Origin: Gracilaria gracilis
Taxonomy: Eukaryota; Rhodophyta; Florideophyceae; Gracilariales; Gracilariaceae
Assembly (NCBI GenBank): GCA_030374805.1
Contig: JARGSG010000054.1
Coordinates: 186,001 to 250,000 of the forward strand
Reading direction: 5' to 3'
DNA: 64,000 nt
In this document: piece after piece, positions 1-8,284 of the stretch
How the letters are laid out: every line of letters begins with the position of its first letter
Numbering within the stretch: the stretch's first letter is position 1
Notes under the pieces: model-generated
Seen by the model: the letters and a program-made list of their open reading frames with translations, nothing else
Databases searched by the model: none
Told to the model about the DNA's origin: nothing
Made by a program: the position numbers and the translations under genes

Positions 1-98
1 TCCCGTCCTCTCCTTCTCTCTCTTTTTGTTTGCTCAGCACATGGGCTTAATTACAACAAAGTATTGGAGAACGTCTTGGTTCAGGGAGAAGTGTTTCA

Positions 99-752
99 CT
101 AGAAAAGCCTGGGCTGCCCTTTCCAGTCAAGTTTAAGCGACCTTCTGTTCTTCACTCCTCTGACGAGTTTCAACATCTTCCGCATCTGCTTAGATACATA
201 CTCAGTTTCAGCGCTAGGTATCAAAACTGAGAAGTTTTTCTCACTCCCATTCGTCAATTCCAACCACGCCCCTTCTATTTCCTCCTCCCTTTCCTCCTTC
301 TCAAGAACTTTCAAAAGTTCAGAGTCGTCCACCCTGGTAAATGATACCACATCGTCCAAAAACCAATCAAACCACTCATCCTCCTCAGCTGCCTTCCCCA
401 TGTGATCATCCTCATACCCTGGCTCACCCAGATATTCTACGTACCCAATTATTGCAGGATCAATCTCTGGCCGCCATTCCACCGCAGTTTCCTCCACCAC
501 CTGATGATCACGACCCTCGACCTTGTCCTCCTCACCTTCCTTTCCTCCTCTTGTACTCTGCTTCCGGTCAGTTGCCTTTACGGATCTGCCGAAGCAAGCA
601 CCCATGCCCCTTCGTAAGCGATTCGGAAGTGCTTTAACGAAGTTCATAAAGCGGTTCCCCAAGGAAGAAACGGGGTTCAGATGGGGTCGAGATGAGCTAG
701 TGCTGCTCTTTCCCCCCTCCTCGTACACATTCTGCGTAGCGTCCGTGTTCAT
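99..752 (-). CDS. Novel WFD/FTRVDD family protein, copy 1 (inverted copy)
   Basis: This 217-residue protein belongs to a local family I do not recognise. It has a Ser/Thr-rich start, a basic amphipathic block at about residues 29-55 (LGNRFMNFVKALPNRLRRGM followed by GACFG), an acidic middle, a short WRPEIDP segment near 93-99, and a module at about 126-158 containing EWFDWFL, FTRVDD and a Glu-rich helix. No signal peptide or membrane segment is visible. It is nearly identical to the gene at 2143-2817 but lies in the opposite orientation. Similarity stops at about base 178, so the last 25 or so residues form an unrelated basic tail ending KGQPRLF. A TATA box lies about 90 bases upstream of the ATG. 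It has one copy of the EETAV unit where its partner has four. The intact frame and promoter suggest an expressed gene; function unknown. Confidence 0.75.
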   Translation of the reverse strand: MNTDATQNVYEEGGKSSTSSSRPHLNPVSSLGNRFMNFVKALPNRLRRGMGACFGRSVKATDRKQSTRGGKEGEEDKVEGRDHQVVEETAVEWRPEIDPAIIGYVEYLGEPGYEDDHMGKAAEEDEWFDWFLDDVVSFTRVDDSELLKVLEKEEREEEIEGAWLELTNGSEKNFSVLIPSAETEYVSKQMRKMLKLVRGVKNRRSLKLDWKGQPRLF

Positions 753-967
753 TGTTCTATCTCACAGATGTTACAAAATACGAAGTTGATGTTCGCAGTA
801 GTCTCTTCCAGTATCTCCAAGGCCTCCTACTCCCTGCTTTTATACCCTTTTGATGACTGCAATGTGAATGCACGTTTACCAGAGCAACCTCGTTTGTGTT
901 CGTGGCTCGTCAGTTTTGCATTGCTCGTCAGTTTTGCATTTCTGTACTCCCTCTCCTTCACTATATG
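178..967 (-). repeat. Left arm of a large inverted duplication
   Basis: This arm is the reverse complement of 1928-2759 and covers the proximal promoter plus most of the coding region of family copy 1. The arms are 790 and 832 bases. The 42-base difference is explained by three extra 15-base EETAV units in the right arm minus one 3-base indel. The outer break lies inside the C-terminal coding region and the inner break lies at CATATAG, next to a dispersed repeat. Confidence 0.85.
837..844 (-). promoter_or_regulatory. TATA box of novel-family copy 1
   Basis: On the minus strand the sequence reads TATAAAAG within the context AAAAGGGTATAAAAGCAGGG. It is about 90 bases upstream of the ATG at 752, the same spacing as in the inverted partner gene. 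Confidence 0.7.
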
Positions 968-1035
968 TAAGCAGGGTAGTCTTCTTATTGCTTGGAATAA
1001 GGAGTAGTAATAAACCCCACTTAAGAAGAAGGTGG
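961..1035 (+). repeat. Dispersed repeat copy A
   Basis: This stretch matches 19487-19566: CTATATGTAA, then CTTCTTATTGCTT, AATAAGGAGTA, a run similar to AACCCCAC, and AAGAAGAAG. It begins exactly where the left inverted arm ends. In this copy the central hairpin is imperfect. Confidence 0.55.
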
Positions 1036-1927
1036 AGAGGGTTGGATTTCTAATCTGACTACAAAGAGTTTGGTTTGCCTCAACGGCTGCACGTAAACGA
1101 TGAAGTTGGGATCAAGTTCAGTACCGTGTACTCTACATTGGACCGCTCGTCGGCATCGTGGTGGAAAATGTGAAGCAGTACGCTTTGATCCATCTTGGTT
1201 CACAGAATTCAAATTGAGGTGAGAGAGACGCCTAACGCGAGTGGCTTTTTAGTGGGGATGTAATGAAGCTCATGCTAACGGCATAGAACTGCATGACACG
1301 CTATAATCCCAATATCTAAACCCACGTTGCTTAATAAATAAGTGTTACTCTGCGGCTCTTCATGAAACGCGAGGCATGAAGAACTAGGAAGCGTGCTCTA
1401 CTTTTATATCCTTGTGAAGAGTACCAGCGCAGAGCCTCTACTGGTACGCTTGAATCATCTGTGCGTTTATAGGTCAAGGTAATCCTCGTTTCACCGGACT
1501 ACGAGTGCCGGCTGCCCCACAAATTATACCATGTTCAGTGATAACGATACTTTGAAGTGTCCCAAAGTCCTAGTAATGACGAACGTTTCGACAGATACCC
1601 TTGTAACAATACCCTTGTAACAATACATATTTGTTCATAATTGAGCTCCGAAGGAATACGTGCCGTAATCCATTCCATACTGACAAAGTAATACAAACGC
1701 AAAATGTATGATACAGAAGTGTGAGGAGTCTTTATGGCAGTAACAAAGCCTAGTGTCAGTGGAATTCCGTGGTTCCCCCCGGCGCTTTTCTGCATTAAAC
1801 AAACCCCAGCTTCGTATGGAAGTCGGAGAGGCACAGGAATCTCCTGTCTACCAAAGCTCCGCTCGATGCTGCATTACGTCAGTCACGTCCCGGATGTGCC
1901 CTCGCGAATCGACCTCACAAACGTACG
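968..1927. other. Spacer of the inverted duplication; distal promoter of copy 2
   Basis: This 960-base spacer has no convincing gene. From about 1068 onward it resembles the region upstream of family copy 3 (about 4680-5380): shared blocks include GGTTGCACGTA-like, TACATTGGAC, CTTTGATCCA and TTCTGCATTAAA. The spacer therefore looks like the ancestral upstream region of copy 2. A 14-base direct repeat (ACCCTTGTAACAAT) occurs around 1597-1625. Confidence 0.6.
1874..1889 (+). promoter_or_regulatory. Conserved CRE/bZIP-like element upstream of copy 2
   Basis: The sequence TTACGTCAGTCACGTC contains an ACGTCA core and a second ACGTC. Almost the same block (TTATGTCAGTCACGTC) lies at 5308-5323 upstream of copy 3, at a similar distance from the TATA box. 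It lies outside the inverted arms, so copy 1 does not have its own. A role as an activator site is inferred from conservation. Confidence 0.45.
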
Positions 1928-1954
1928 CATATAGTGAAGGAGAGGGAGTACAGA

Positions 1955-1990
1955 AATGCAAAACTGACGAGCAATGCAAAACTGACGAGC
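1955..1990 (+). repeat. Perfect 18-bp tandem duplication in promoter of copy 2
   Basis: Two exact 18-base copies with the core GCAAAACTGACGAG lie about 60-95 bases upstream of the TATA box. Copy 1 has the same doubled unit in inverted orientation. Copy 3 has a single diverged unit (GCAAATTGATGAG). The doubling is therefore specific to the copy 1/copy 2 pair and may change activator dosage. Confidence 0.6.
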
Positions 1991-2050
1991 CACGAACACA
2001 AACGAGGTTGCTCTGGTAAACGTGCATTCACATTGCAGTAATCAAAAGGG

Positions 2051-2058
2051 TATAAAAG
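2051..2058 (+). promoter_or_regulatory. TATA box of novel-family copy 2
   Basis: TATAAAAG in the context CAAAAGGGTATAAAAG, 92 bases upstream of the ATG at 2143. The same context precedes copies 1 and 3. Confidence 0.75.
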
Positions 2059-2142
2059 CAGGGAGTAGGAGGCCTTGGAGATACTGGAAGAGACTGCGAA
2101 CATCAACTTGCTCTTTAGGAACATCTGTGACCTTTTAAAACC

Positions 2143-2817
2143 ATGAACAAGAACGCCACGCATAGTCTGTACGAGGAGGGGGAAATGAGCAGCACTAGCT
2201 CATCTCGACCCCATCTGAACCCCGTCTCTTCTTTGGGGAACCGTTTTGTGAACTTCGTCAAAGCGTTACCGAATCGCTTACGAAGGGGCATGGGTGCTTG
2301 CTTCTGCCAATCTGGAGAGGCAACGGAGGGAAAGCAAAGCACAAGGGGAGGAAAGGAAGGTGCGGACAAGGGCAAGGGTCGTGATCATCGGATGGTGGAG
2401 GAAACTGCAGTGGAGGAAACTGCAGTGGAGGAAACTGCAGTGGAGGAAACTGCGGTGGAATGGCGCCCAGAGATTGACCCTGCAATAATTGGGTACGCAG
2501 AATATCTGGGTGAGCCAGGGTACGATGATGATCACATGGTGAAGGCCACTGGGGAGGATGAGTGGTTTGATCGGTTTTTGGATGATGTGGTATCATTTAC
2601 CAGGGTGGACGACTCTGAACTTTTGAAAGTTCTTGAGGAGGAGGAAAGGGAGGAGGAAATAGAAGGGGCGTGGTTGGAATTGACGAATGGGAGTGAGAAA
2701 AACTTCTCAGTTTCAATACCTAGCGCTGAAACTGAGTATGTATCTCAGCAGATGCGGAAACGTCATAAAGGGGTGATGGTGGATGAAATAGATAGATCAG
2801 TCATCAGTGAATGCTGA
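2143..2817 (+). CDS. Novel WFD/FTRVDD family protein, copy 2
   Basis: This 224-residue protein has the same order as copy 1: Ser-rich start, basic amphipathic block at about 29-55 ending GMGACF, an acidic linker, WRPEIDP, and a module with EWFDRFL, FTRVDD, ELLKVL and EEEEREEE. It then has a moderately conserved stretch (WLELTNGSEKNFSVSIPSAE) and a C-terminus ending DRSVISEC. The tail resembles that of copy 3 (KGVMVDLTRSMMSEA), so this copy keeps the ancestral end. The pentapeptide EETAV occurs four times in a row from a 15-base tandem repeat. The first ATG after the TATA box was chosen as start. There is no targeting signal. Function unknown; the charged halves suggest a protein- or nucleic-acid-binding role, but that is only inference. 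Confidence 0.8.
   Translation: MNKNATHSLYEEGEMSSTSSSRPHLNPVSSLGNRFVNFVKALPNRLRRGMGACFCQSGEATEGKQSTRGGKEGADKGKGRDHRMVEETAVEETAVEETAVEETAVEWRPEIDPAIIGYAEYLGEPGYDDDHMVKATGEDEWFDRFLDDVVSFTRVDDSELLKVLEEEEREEEIEGAWLELTNGSEKNFSVSIPSAETEYVSQQMRKRHKGVMVDEIDRSVISEC
2395..2454 (+). repeat. 15-bp coding repeat (EETAV x4)
   Basis: Four tandem 15-base units (GTGGAGGAAACTGCA) in frame within copy 2. Copy 1 has a single unit, so the array expanded or contracted after the inverted duplication. Confidence 0.9.
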
Positions 2818-3167
2818 AGACGAACACCGAGAGTGGTACTGTCACTTGCCATGTTCCAAGTAGAATTCTATTTGTATCTGCTGGTAAACTGGATTTGAAG
2901 TACTAGTTCAATGATTTGTAACGGTTTTGTCAACGTAACAACGGTGTAAGGGATGTGACAGTGTTGTCTGGAAGGCTGGACAATAGAATAGTCCTTGTTG
3001 ACTATGATTTTGCTCCTTTTAACTAACTCTACTTCTTCTTCTCTAGTGTGGTCTGATCCATATACAACGTAAGCCATCCAGTGTTCCACAGCAAAGGCAC
3101 CACAGCCTCTTTTAGGGCGCCACGCACAAAAGAAATAACGTCTCTCTCTCTGTGTCGCCTATGCCGC
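2818..3167. other. Intergenic, convergent 3' flanks
   Basis: The stretch lies between the ends of copy 2 and the mARC-like gene. It presumably holds both 3' untranslated regions. I see no gene in it. Confidence 0.5.
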
Positions 3168-4183
3168 TCACACACCCTTCCGGCTCAAACGGACGCGATC
3201 GCCGATGCGCACGGTGCGGAGGTTCGATGTAGCAGGTACTATTGGGAGCAAATTGACGCCGAAGTGGTTCTTAGATAGGGACTGCAAAGTGGTGGTGGGC
3301 TGCGTATTTGGCAGTGAGTTCGGAGTGCCTGTAGCCGGGTCGATCCTCGGCACTTGGCAGCGCTTGCACGGTTTCGCTACCTTAAACAGCACATCACCTA
3401 CAACAGTTCCCGACCACCGGTTTTCTTCGAAGGCCTCCAGGTTGACGCCATCCACCACAGCATTCGGGCGGAAGCGCTCCATCGCGAGCGATGGTAAGTC
3501 AGCGAGCTTGCGCACTGATTCACGCGATGTCTCGGAGACGAGCAGCAAAGGATAGCCGTCCGCGAACGATACTACGTGTCCTCCGTCTGTGTCGTCCCCA
3601 GCAGGGCGCTTGTGGTCGCGCGGCATGCGCACCAGGCGGAGATCGGGCGTGGCTAGTGCGGCGCAGATCCAGCTTGCGGCCTCGTCACCACAGTCAACAG
3701 CGTCAGGTACGACATGTTTCCATACTCGCGCCGCGCGACGGTGCATGCGGTCGCCAGTGTCGGCCATGGAAAGGACGAAATCGGGGCTCTCCGGGGCGGT
3801 GAGCACAAGGTCGCCGGCTTCGTTCCAGAACGGGCGGATGGTAGCCATTCGTGGTAGCTGTCGTTGCGTCTGGAAAGCGCCATCCAGCTCACGTACTATC
3901 ACGTACTATCACGTACTATCGTGAGCATGCGATCGCGTGCCAGACCACGCGGCGTTACATCGGCGCTTGCAACGCATATACCGCCGCATCCTTTGATCGG
4001 GTAGACGAACAGGTCGCGTACGAAAACGTGCGACTGTGAAGTCTGATACCATCTTTTCGCGAGCGCGAAGCCAAGCGCGGTTGTTAAAAGTATGCACATC
4101 ATGATGCAGGTTAATATGGCGAGCATGACCATACCGGGCAGGGCATTCGCTGCGAAAGGCAAGTAGGCTGGAAATGACGTCAT
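3168..4183 (-). CDS. mARC-like molybdenum (MOSC) enzyme, frame broken by a tandem repeat
   Basis: The two halves together match mitochondrial amidoxime reducing component, a MOSC-family molybdoenzyme that reduces N-hydroxylated compounds with cytochrome b5. The N-terminal part (4183 to about 3920) has a hydrophobic anchor at about residues 18-42 and then the MOSC_N signature (FVRDLFVYPIKGCGG, TPRGLARDRM). The C-terminal part (to 3168) carries FADGYPLLLVSE, ERFRPNAVVDG, and a CxxC segment (KPCKRCQVPRIDPATG) holding the expected Mo-ligand cysteine. The halves are in different frames because ACGTACTATC occurs three times at 3891-3920. A single copy would read straight through as TIVRELDG into TQRQLPRM, as in the family. 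No 20-base GT-AG segment can be removed, so this is not a normal intron. It is a recent pseudogene, a polymorphic allele or an assembly error. Confidence 0.8.
3891..3920 (-). repeat. 10-bp tandem repeat x3 inside the mARC-like gene
   Basis: Three perfect copies of ACGTACTATC. Two surplus copies add 20 bases and shift the reading frame. One or four copies would keep the frame, so copy number decides whether the protein is made. Confidence 0.95.
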
Positions 4184-4472
4184 TTTGGCTCAGTTTGATG
4201 AAGCGCAGATGGAGAAATGAAGAAATGGATGTCGAAGGCACTGCGAGGGAAAGAAGACCTGAACGCCACCACATACCTCGGGACTACAAAGACAACAAAG
4301 GTAGGAGAGCTAAGAGGGATAAGAGGGCTAACCTTCAGGGCTAGCCCTCATACCCCGCTCTCAAAGGAATCTCTCTCAGCTTTTTTTGCGACCTAGAAGC
4401 CTGCTTAGGTCGCAGAAATATCGAATGAGAGATCGCTTGAAGTTGTCCCTCCCTCCATTTGAATGCTTCGCT

Positions 4473-4524
4473 ATCAGTGCGCGTGATCAGTGCGCGTGAT
4501 CAGTGCGCGTGATCAGTGCACGTG
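4473..4524 (+). repeat. 13-bp tandem repeat x4
   Basis: Four copies of ATCAGTGCGCGTG; the last has CACGTG in place of CGCGTG. The array lies between the divergent mARC-like gene and copy 3. Confidence 0.9.
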
Positions 4525-5307
4525 ATCGCGCGATGTACAGCATGGCGTGAGTGCACAGATTGTGCCCGTATCACTGAAGGGAAGGCCCATTGGACTAGCC
4601 TTAATGCTCTTACCTTCCATGATACGGACAAGTTGATGGTTCGCGTTAGCCCTCATAATCGTGACTACACTGAGCTAGGTTTTGCCTAGAGGGTTGCACG
4701 TATGGTACGATGAATTCGCATCAAGCTCATTGCTCTACCCTTGGTACATTGGACAACGCCTTCGCAGCTTGGAGATTATGTGGGGTATCGTTGGTAGTAG
4801 GCTTTGATCCAATTTGATTTCGGAGAGAAGACGAAAATGGAGGAAGAGAGAGATATCTCTCTTGCTTCAGATCAAGCCAACTTCCTCTCATCAGACTAAA
4901 AGCACAGGCTGCGTATCCCCCATCTCTCAGACGCAAGCAATGTATATGATATGAAAATGTATGGAGAGGTCCTTTGCCTCTGACATAAACAAGCATGGAG
5001 AAAACCGCATGGTTCTTTGCCGGTGCACTTCTGCATTAAAACTCAGTTTAGTATGCATATCATACATGGAAATGAGAGAGTCAAACGAATCTGCTGTGAA
5101 CACACTGCTGAGTTTGCGGATGAAATAGCACCGTTAATGGTGTCAGTTTTCGCTATGGAGTGCACTCTCATGGTCCACGTACTCATGAAGAGCGCGATAA
5201 ATGATGTGAGGGATGCAATGTATGGTCTGGTTCTTAAGTTGAAGTGTCCAGGACGTTTCTCGAAATGCACCATAGCTGGAATAACTGCAGTTCTGCTTAA
5301 TGCTACA

Positions 5308-5323
5308 TTATGTCAGTCACGTC
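5308..5323 (+). promoter_or_regulatory. Conserved CRE/bZIP-like element upstream of copy 3
   Basis: TTATGTCAGTCACGTC, one base different from the element at 1874-1889, followed by the same CCGGAT run. It lies about 140 bases upstream of the TATA box. Confidence 0.45.
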
Positions 5324-5464
5324 CCGGATTTGCCCTCACCAATTGGCCTCATAAACTTGCGCATGTAATGAAGGAGAGGGAGCACAGAAATGCAAATTGA
5401 TGAGACACGAACAGAACGAAGTTCCTGTGGTGAAAGTGCATTCATGTTGTAGTTGTCAAAAGGG

Positions 5465-5472
5465 TATAAAAG
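5465..5472 (+). promoter_or_regulatory. TATA box of novel-family copy 3
   Basis: TATAAAAG in the same AAAAGGG context as copies 1 and 2, 99 bases upstream of the ATG at 5564. Confidence 0.75.
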
Positions 5473-5563
5473 AAGTCTTGCGCAGCCTCAGAGGTTGAAG
5501 ACGAAGGAAACATCAACAACACCACTCAAGAACGGCAAGGTAATCAAGAACGACATTTGAAAT

Positions 5564-6301
5564 ATGAAGTTCCAAGATCTACTCGCCATCTTCAACAACA
5601 AAACTATCGCGAACCCTGATTGTGCAGGGGGGTTTGCAGGGGTCCACGATCACGGTGATGACGTAAAAAGCACTTTTCAGTTTGGGGGGGCTGATAAGAA
5701 TAAGTCGTCACCATCAAAATCACGAGCGACTCCTGTTGGCTCCCTTGGCAAGAAGGTCAAGATCTTTGTAGAAAAGCTGCCCGTTCGCCTCGGGAAAGGA
5801 ATGCGGGCATGTTTTGGTTGGTCTGGGAAGGTGGGAGCGGAGAAAGAAGTGGGAGGTGTACCCACGGCGATTGGTTTCGAGAGCGAGCATGGGAATGGAA
5901 AGGAAGAGGAGGATGGATGGTTTGATTCATTTCTGAGGCCAATGCCCTTCACAAGGGTGGATGACACCGAACTACTGGCTGTTCTGGAGCTGGAGGAGAG
6001 GGAGGAGGCTGAATGGTTTGATGCATTTCTGAAACCAATGCCATTCACAAGGGTGGATGACTCCGAACTACTGGCTGTTCTGGAGCTGGAGGAGAGGGAG
6101 GAGCTTTTTTGGGCGGGGCAGTACTATGTAGAAGAGTACTTGGGGAGCAGTGAGGGGTGCTTCAGTCAAAGCCATGGTAGTGAACACGACTTCTGGGGTT
6201 CACTACCAACGGCTGAGGCTAGAAGGGCCACTGACGGGGGAGCCAAGCTCGAAAAAGGAGTCATGGTAGACCTGACGAGGTCCATGATGAGCGAGGCTTA
6301 G
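5564..6301 (+). CDS. Novel WFD/FTRVDD family protein, copy 3 (doubled module)
   Basis: This 245-residue member has the basic amphipathic block (LGKKVKIFVEKLPVRLGKGM, then RACFG) at about 64-88. It then carries two tandem 32-residue copies of the family module, starting at residues 119 and 151: WFD.FL, KPMPFTRVDD, ELLAVLELEEREE. The near identity of the two modules points to a recent internal duplication. A WG segment (FWGSLPTAEAR) matches FWGTVPSV in copy 4 and FSVSIPSAE in copy 2, and the end MVDLTRSMMSEA matches copy 2. Thus copies 2, 3 and 4 share four blocks in one order. The ATG follows a family-type TATA box by 99 bases. Function unknown. Confidence 0.8.
   Translation: MKFQDLLAIFNNKTIANPDCAGGFAGVHDHGDDVKSTFQFGGADKNKSSPSKSRATPVGSLGKKVKIFVEKLPVRLGKGMRACFGWSGKVGAEKEVGGVPTAIGFESEHGNGKEEEDGWFDSFLRPMPFTRVDDTELLAVLELEEREEAEWFDAFLKPMPFTRVDDSELLAVLELEEREELFWAGQYYVEEYLGSSEGCFSQSHGSEHDFWGSLPTAEARRATDGGAKLEKGVMVDLTRSMMSEA
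5912..6103 (+). repeat. 96-bp in-frame tandem duplication in copy 3
   Basis: Two 96-base units encode the WFD/FTRVDD/EEREE module twice. The second unit differs at a few positions (SFLRP versus AFLKP, DDT versus DDS). Confidence 0.9.
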
Positions 6302-7423
6302 AAAACTCCAGTTTATTATTCTAGTAAGATGATCTTCGAATCTATAAATGAAATCGTCGACTCTTTAAGCTCCCTTGAAGCCTCTGTGTATAGATATAGA
6401 GCGGTTGGGGCAGGCTGCAATGTGACAGTCGCGCATCGCCCAGAACGACAGCCGCCGCCCTGACCACATGAAGGTCCTGCATCTTGATGAAAGACGCTCA
6501 TGGCGCGGAGATAACGCACCTTCGCATGTGTAGAGCTTCTAGTCCGATACGTCCCCTCAAATATCTCGAGCTTAGTAAGCGTTACCCTCCACCTTCTGCA
6601 CAGTCGTCTCATGTGCCAAGTACCGTTACTGGTAGGGCTCCCTCTCTTAACCCCCTTATCAGCAACGGCACTCGAGAAGGCTGTGCAGGAAGTGAAAGAA
6701 AAAAAGGGTTAGAATTGATAAGGCAGCTAGCCGAACTACGGTGTCAACGTCACGATTGACCTGAGAGGTCGTTAAATTCGTCCAAGCAATCGGTCAGCTT
6801 GCCGGTCGCGGACCTGGGTGGTATGTCATTAAAAGGCTGCCTCCCAGCTGCATGTAGGCAGTAGGTGACGAGCCTGTAGCCGGAAGAAGAACCTACCGCC
6901 GTTTCCCTGAATTTTCTTCTCGAGGCAGAGCTCCAACGCAGCTACTGGACGGGGCGTTTTCCAGGGGGTTTCCCGGAGGACTACGCTGGCATCGGATGAT
7001 GGTACAGACTAGGGACCGGTTTTTTGCCTGATCTCGCCGAAGATATGAGGGTTGGGTAGAAAGGGCGCTGCCAATTGCTTTCTTGGCGGTAAACGTAGTT
7101 TGCCCCTTACCAGATGAACCTTGAGAGAGAGATAGACGTTAGTTTACTTCGGAACCTTGGTAGGGGTTGAATAAAGAGGAGCAGTGAAAGGGAAGGCGAT
7201 AATCATCGGAAACGAACGCTTTTGCGAGCGAAATGCTCACGCAGACGAGAGTACATTTAAGAACCAACGCTGTTTTGCGTAACAAAACATAGCTCAGTGA
7301 GCGTAACACGGCTGAAGAGTTTTAGTTTGTAGCTAGCTTATCAAAGACGCGTTATAGGTATTGGGAGTTCCTTTCACGAACCCCACGCGATACGAGATAA
7401 ATAGGCCTATCCCGCTCACAATT

Positions 7424-7447
7424 AAGAAGAAGAAGAAGAAGAAGAAA
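7424..7447 (+). repeat. (AAG)8 microsatellite
   Basis: Uninterrupted AAG repeat of eight units in a non-coding region. Confidence 0.9.
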
Positions 7448-8038
7448 CGCTCTGCGGATGGAAACACCTTGGGGACCTAATGCTTTCGTTACAACATCAT
7501 CATCATGATACATGTAGCAGCACAGTGAGCGTAGCACGGCTATTGATTAAGAGTTGGTGGCTGTGATACAGGGGAAGTGTTATAGGTTGTTGGTTAAGAA
7601 GAAGAAGAGAAGAAGATAGGTTGTTGGGGTTCTCAGCAAGCCCCTGCGCCAAGAGCAGGAATTGAGCTTTGGGCATCCGAAAATTTACGGAGAGGGAGAA
7701 AACTCGGAGCTACAGAGCTTCCTCGCATTTCGAAATGGTGCAGAAAAGAATTCCTGTCCTGCTTCAGACGGGAAACTGTCCCAGGTGTGAAAACGAAATC
7801 ACGAACGGCTTCCCGGGGTGGCTCCGTGCCCTGGTGATGTGCCACTGTTGCCTCCTTTCGCTCGCAGACTACGCAACCCCGGTTATCAAGACAAGGGTCA
7901 AGCTTCTTTTGTCATAAGACTTTCACGGCACGATGTTAGAAAATGGCCCGTTAGAGTGTTGGCCTTTCTTGTGAGAGAGCGTTTCTTTGAGCAGAAACGC
8001 TCTGCACCAAGTTCTAATTGAGCTAGTGCACTCATAAA

Positions 8039-8058
8039 GAGAGAGAGAGAGAGAGAGA
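8039..8058 (+). repeat. (GA)n microsatellite
   Basis: Uninterrupted GA run of about ten units upstream of the FAM185A-like gene. Confidence 0.9.
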
Positions 8059-8284
8059 ATGAGTCAGGCGTATTGATCCTGGTCCTAGATTTTGAACCGC
8101 GACACACGATGAGTAGATCAACTCTGCCGAAATGAAACGTACTGAGCCTATGCTGGAAGCGAAGTGCTGCACAAGCAATCTACGATCGAGCAGGTCTCGT
8201 GAAAAATATCAATCCAATAAGAATCAACTCTTTTCTGATCTGCTGTGAATGAACGACCTTCGCAAACTCGTATTGTAGTCAGCC

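Larger units (their letters stand above)
1928..2759 (+). repeat. Right arm of the large inverted duplication
   Basis: This is the partner of 178-967. It spans the proximal promoter, TATA box, leader and coding sequence of copy 2 up to GCAGATGCGGA. The flank to its left continues with sequence similar to the upstream region of copy 3, so this arm looks like the source and the left arm like the inverted copy. Confidence 0.85.
4184..5463. other. Intergenic region upstream of the mARC-like gene and copy 3
   Basis: This region has no convincing gene. Its right part (about 4680-5463) is diverged from but collinear with 1068-2050 upstream of copy 2, showing that copies 2 and 3 were duplicated together with over 700 bases of upstream DNA. 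It also holds a 13-base tandem array at 4473-4524. Confidence 0.6.
6302..8284. other. Gene-free region with microsatellites
   Basis: I see no supportable gene in these 2 kb. The stretch holds an AAG microsatellite (7424-7447), a second AAG-rich run near 7594-7617, a GA microsatellite (8039-8058), and a repeated 20-base motif CAGTGAGCGTARCACGGCT near 7294 and 7525. Short open frames here have no recognisable content. Confidence 0.5.

Noticed and set aside
3891-3920. A 20-base mini-intron in the mARC-like gene
   Set aside because: In this 10-base periodic sequence no 20-base window starts with GT and ends with AG.
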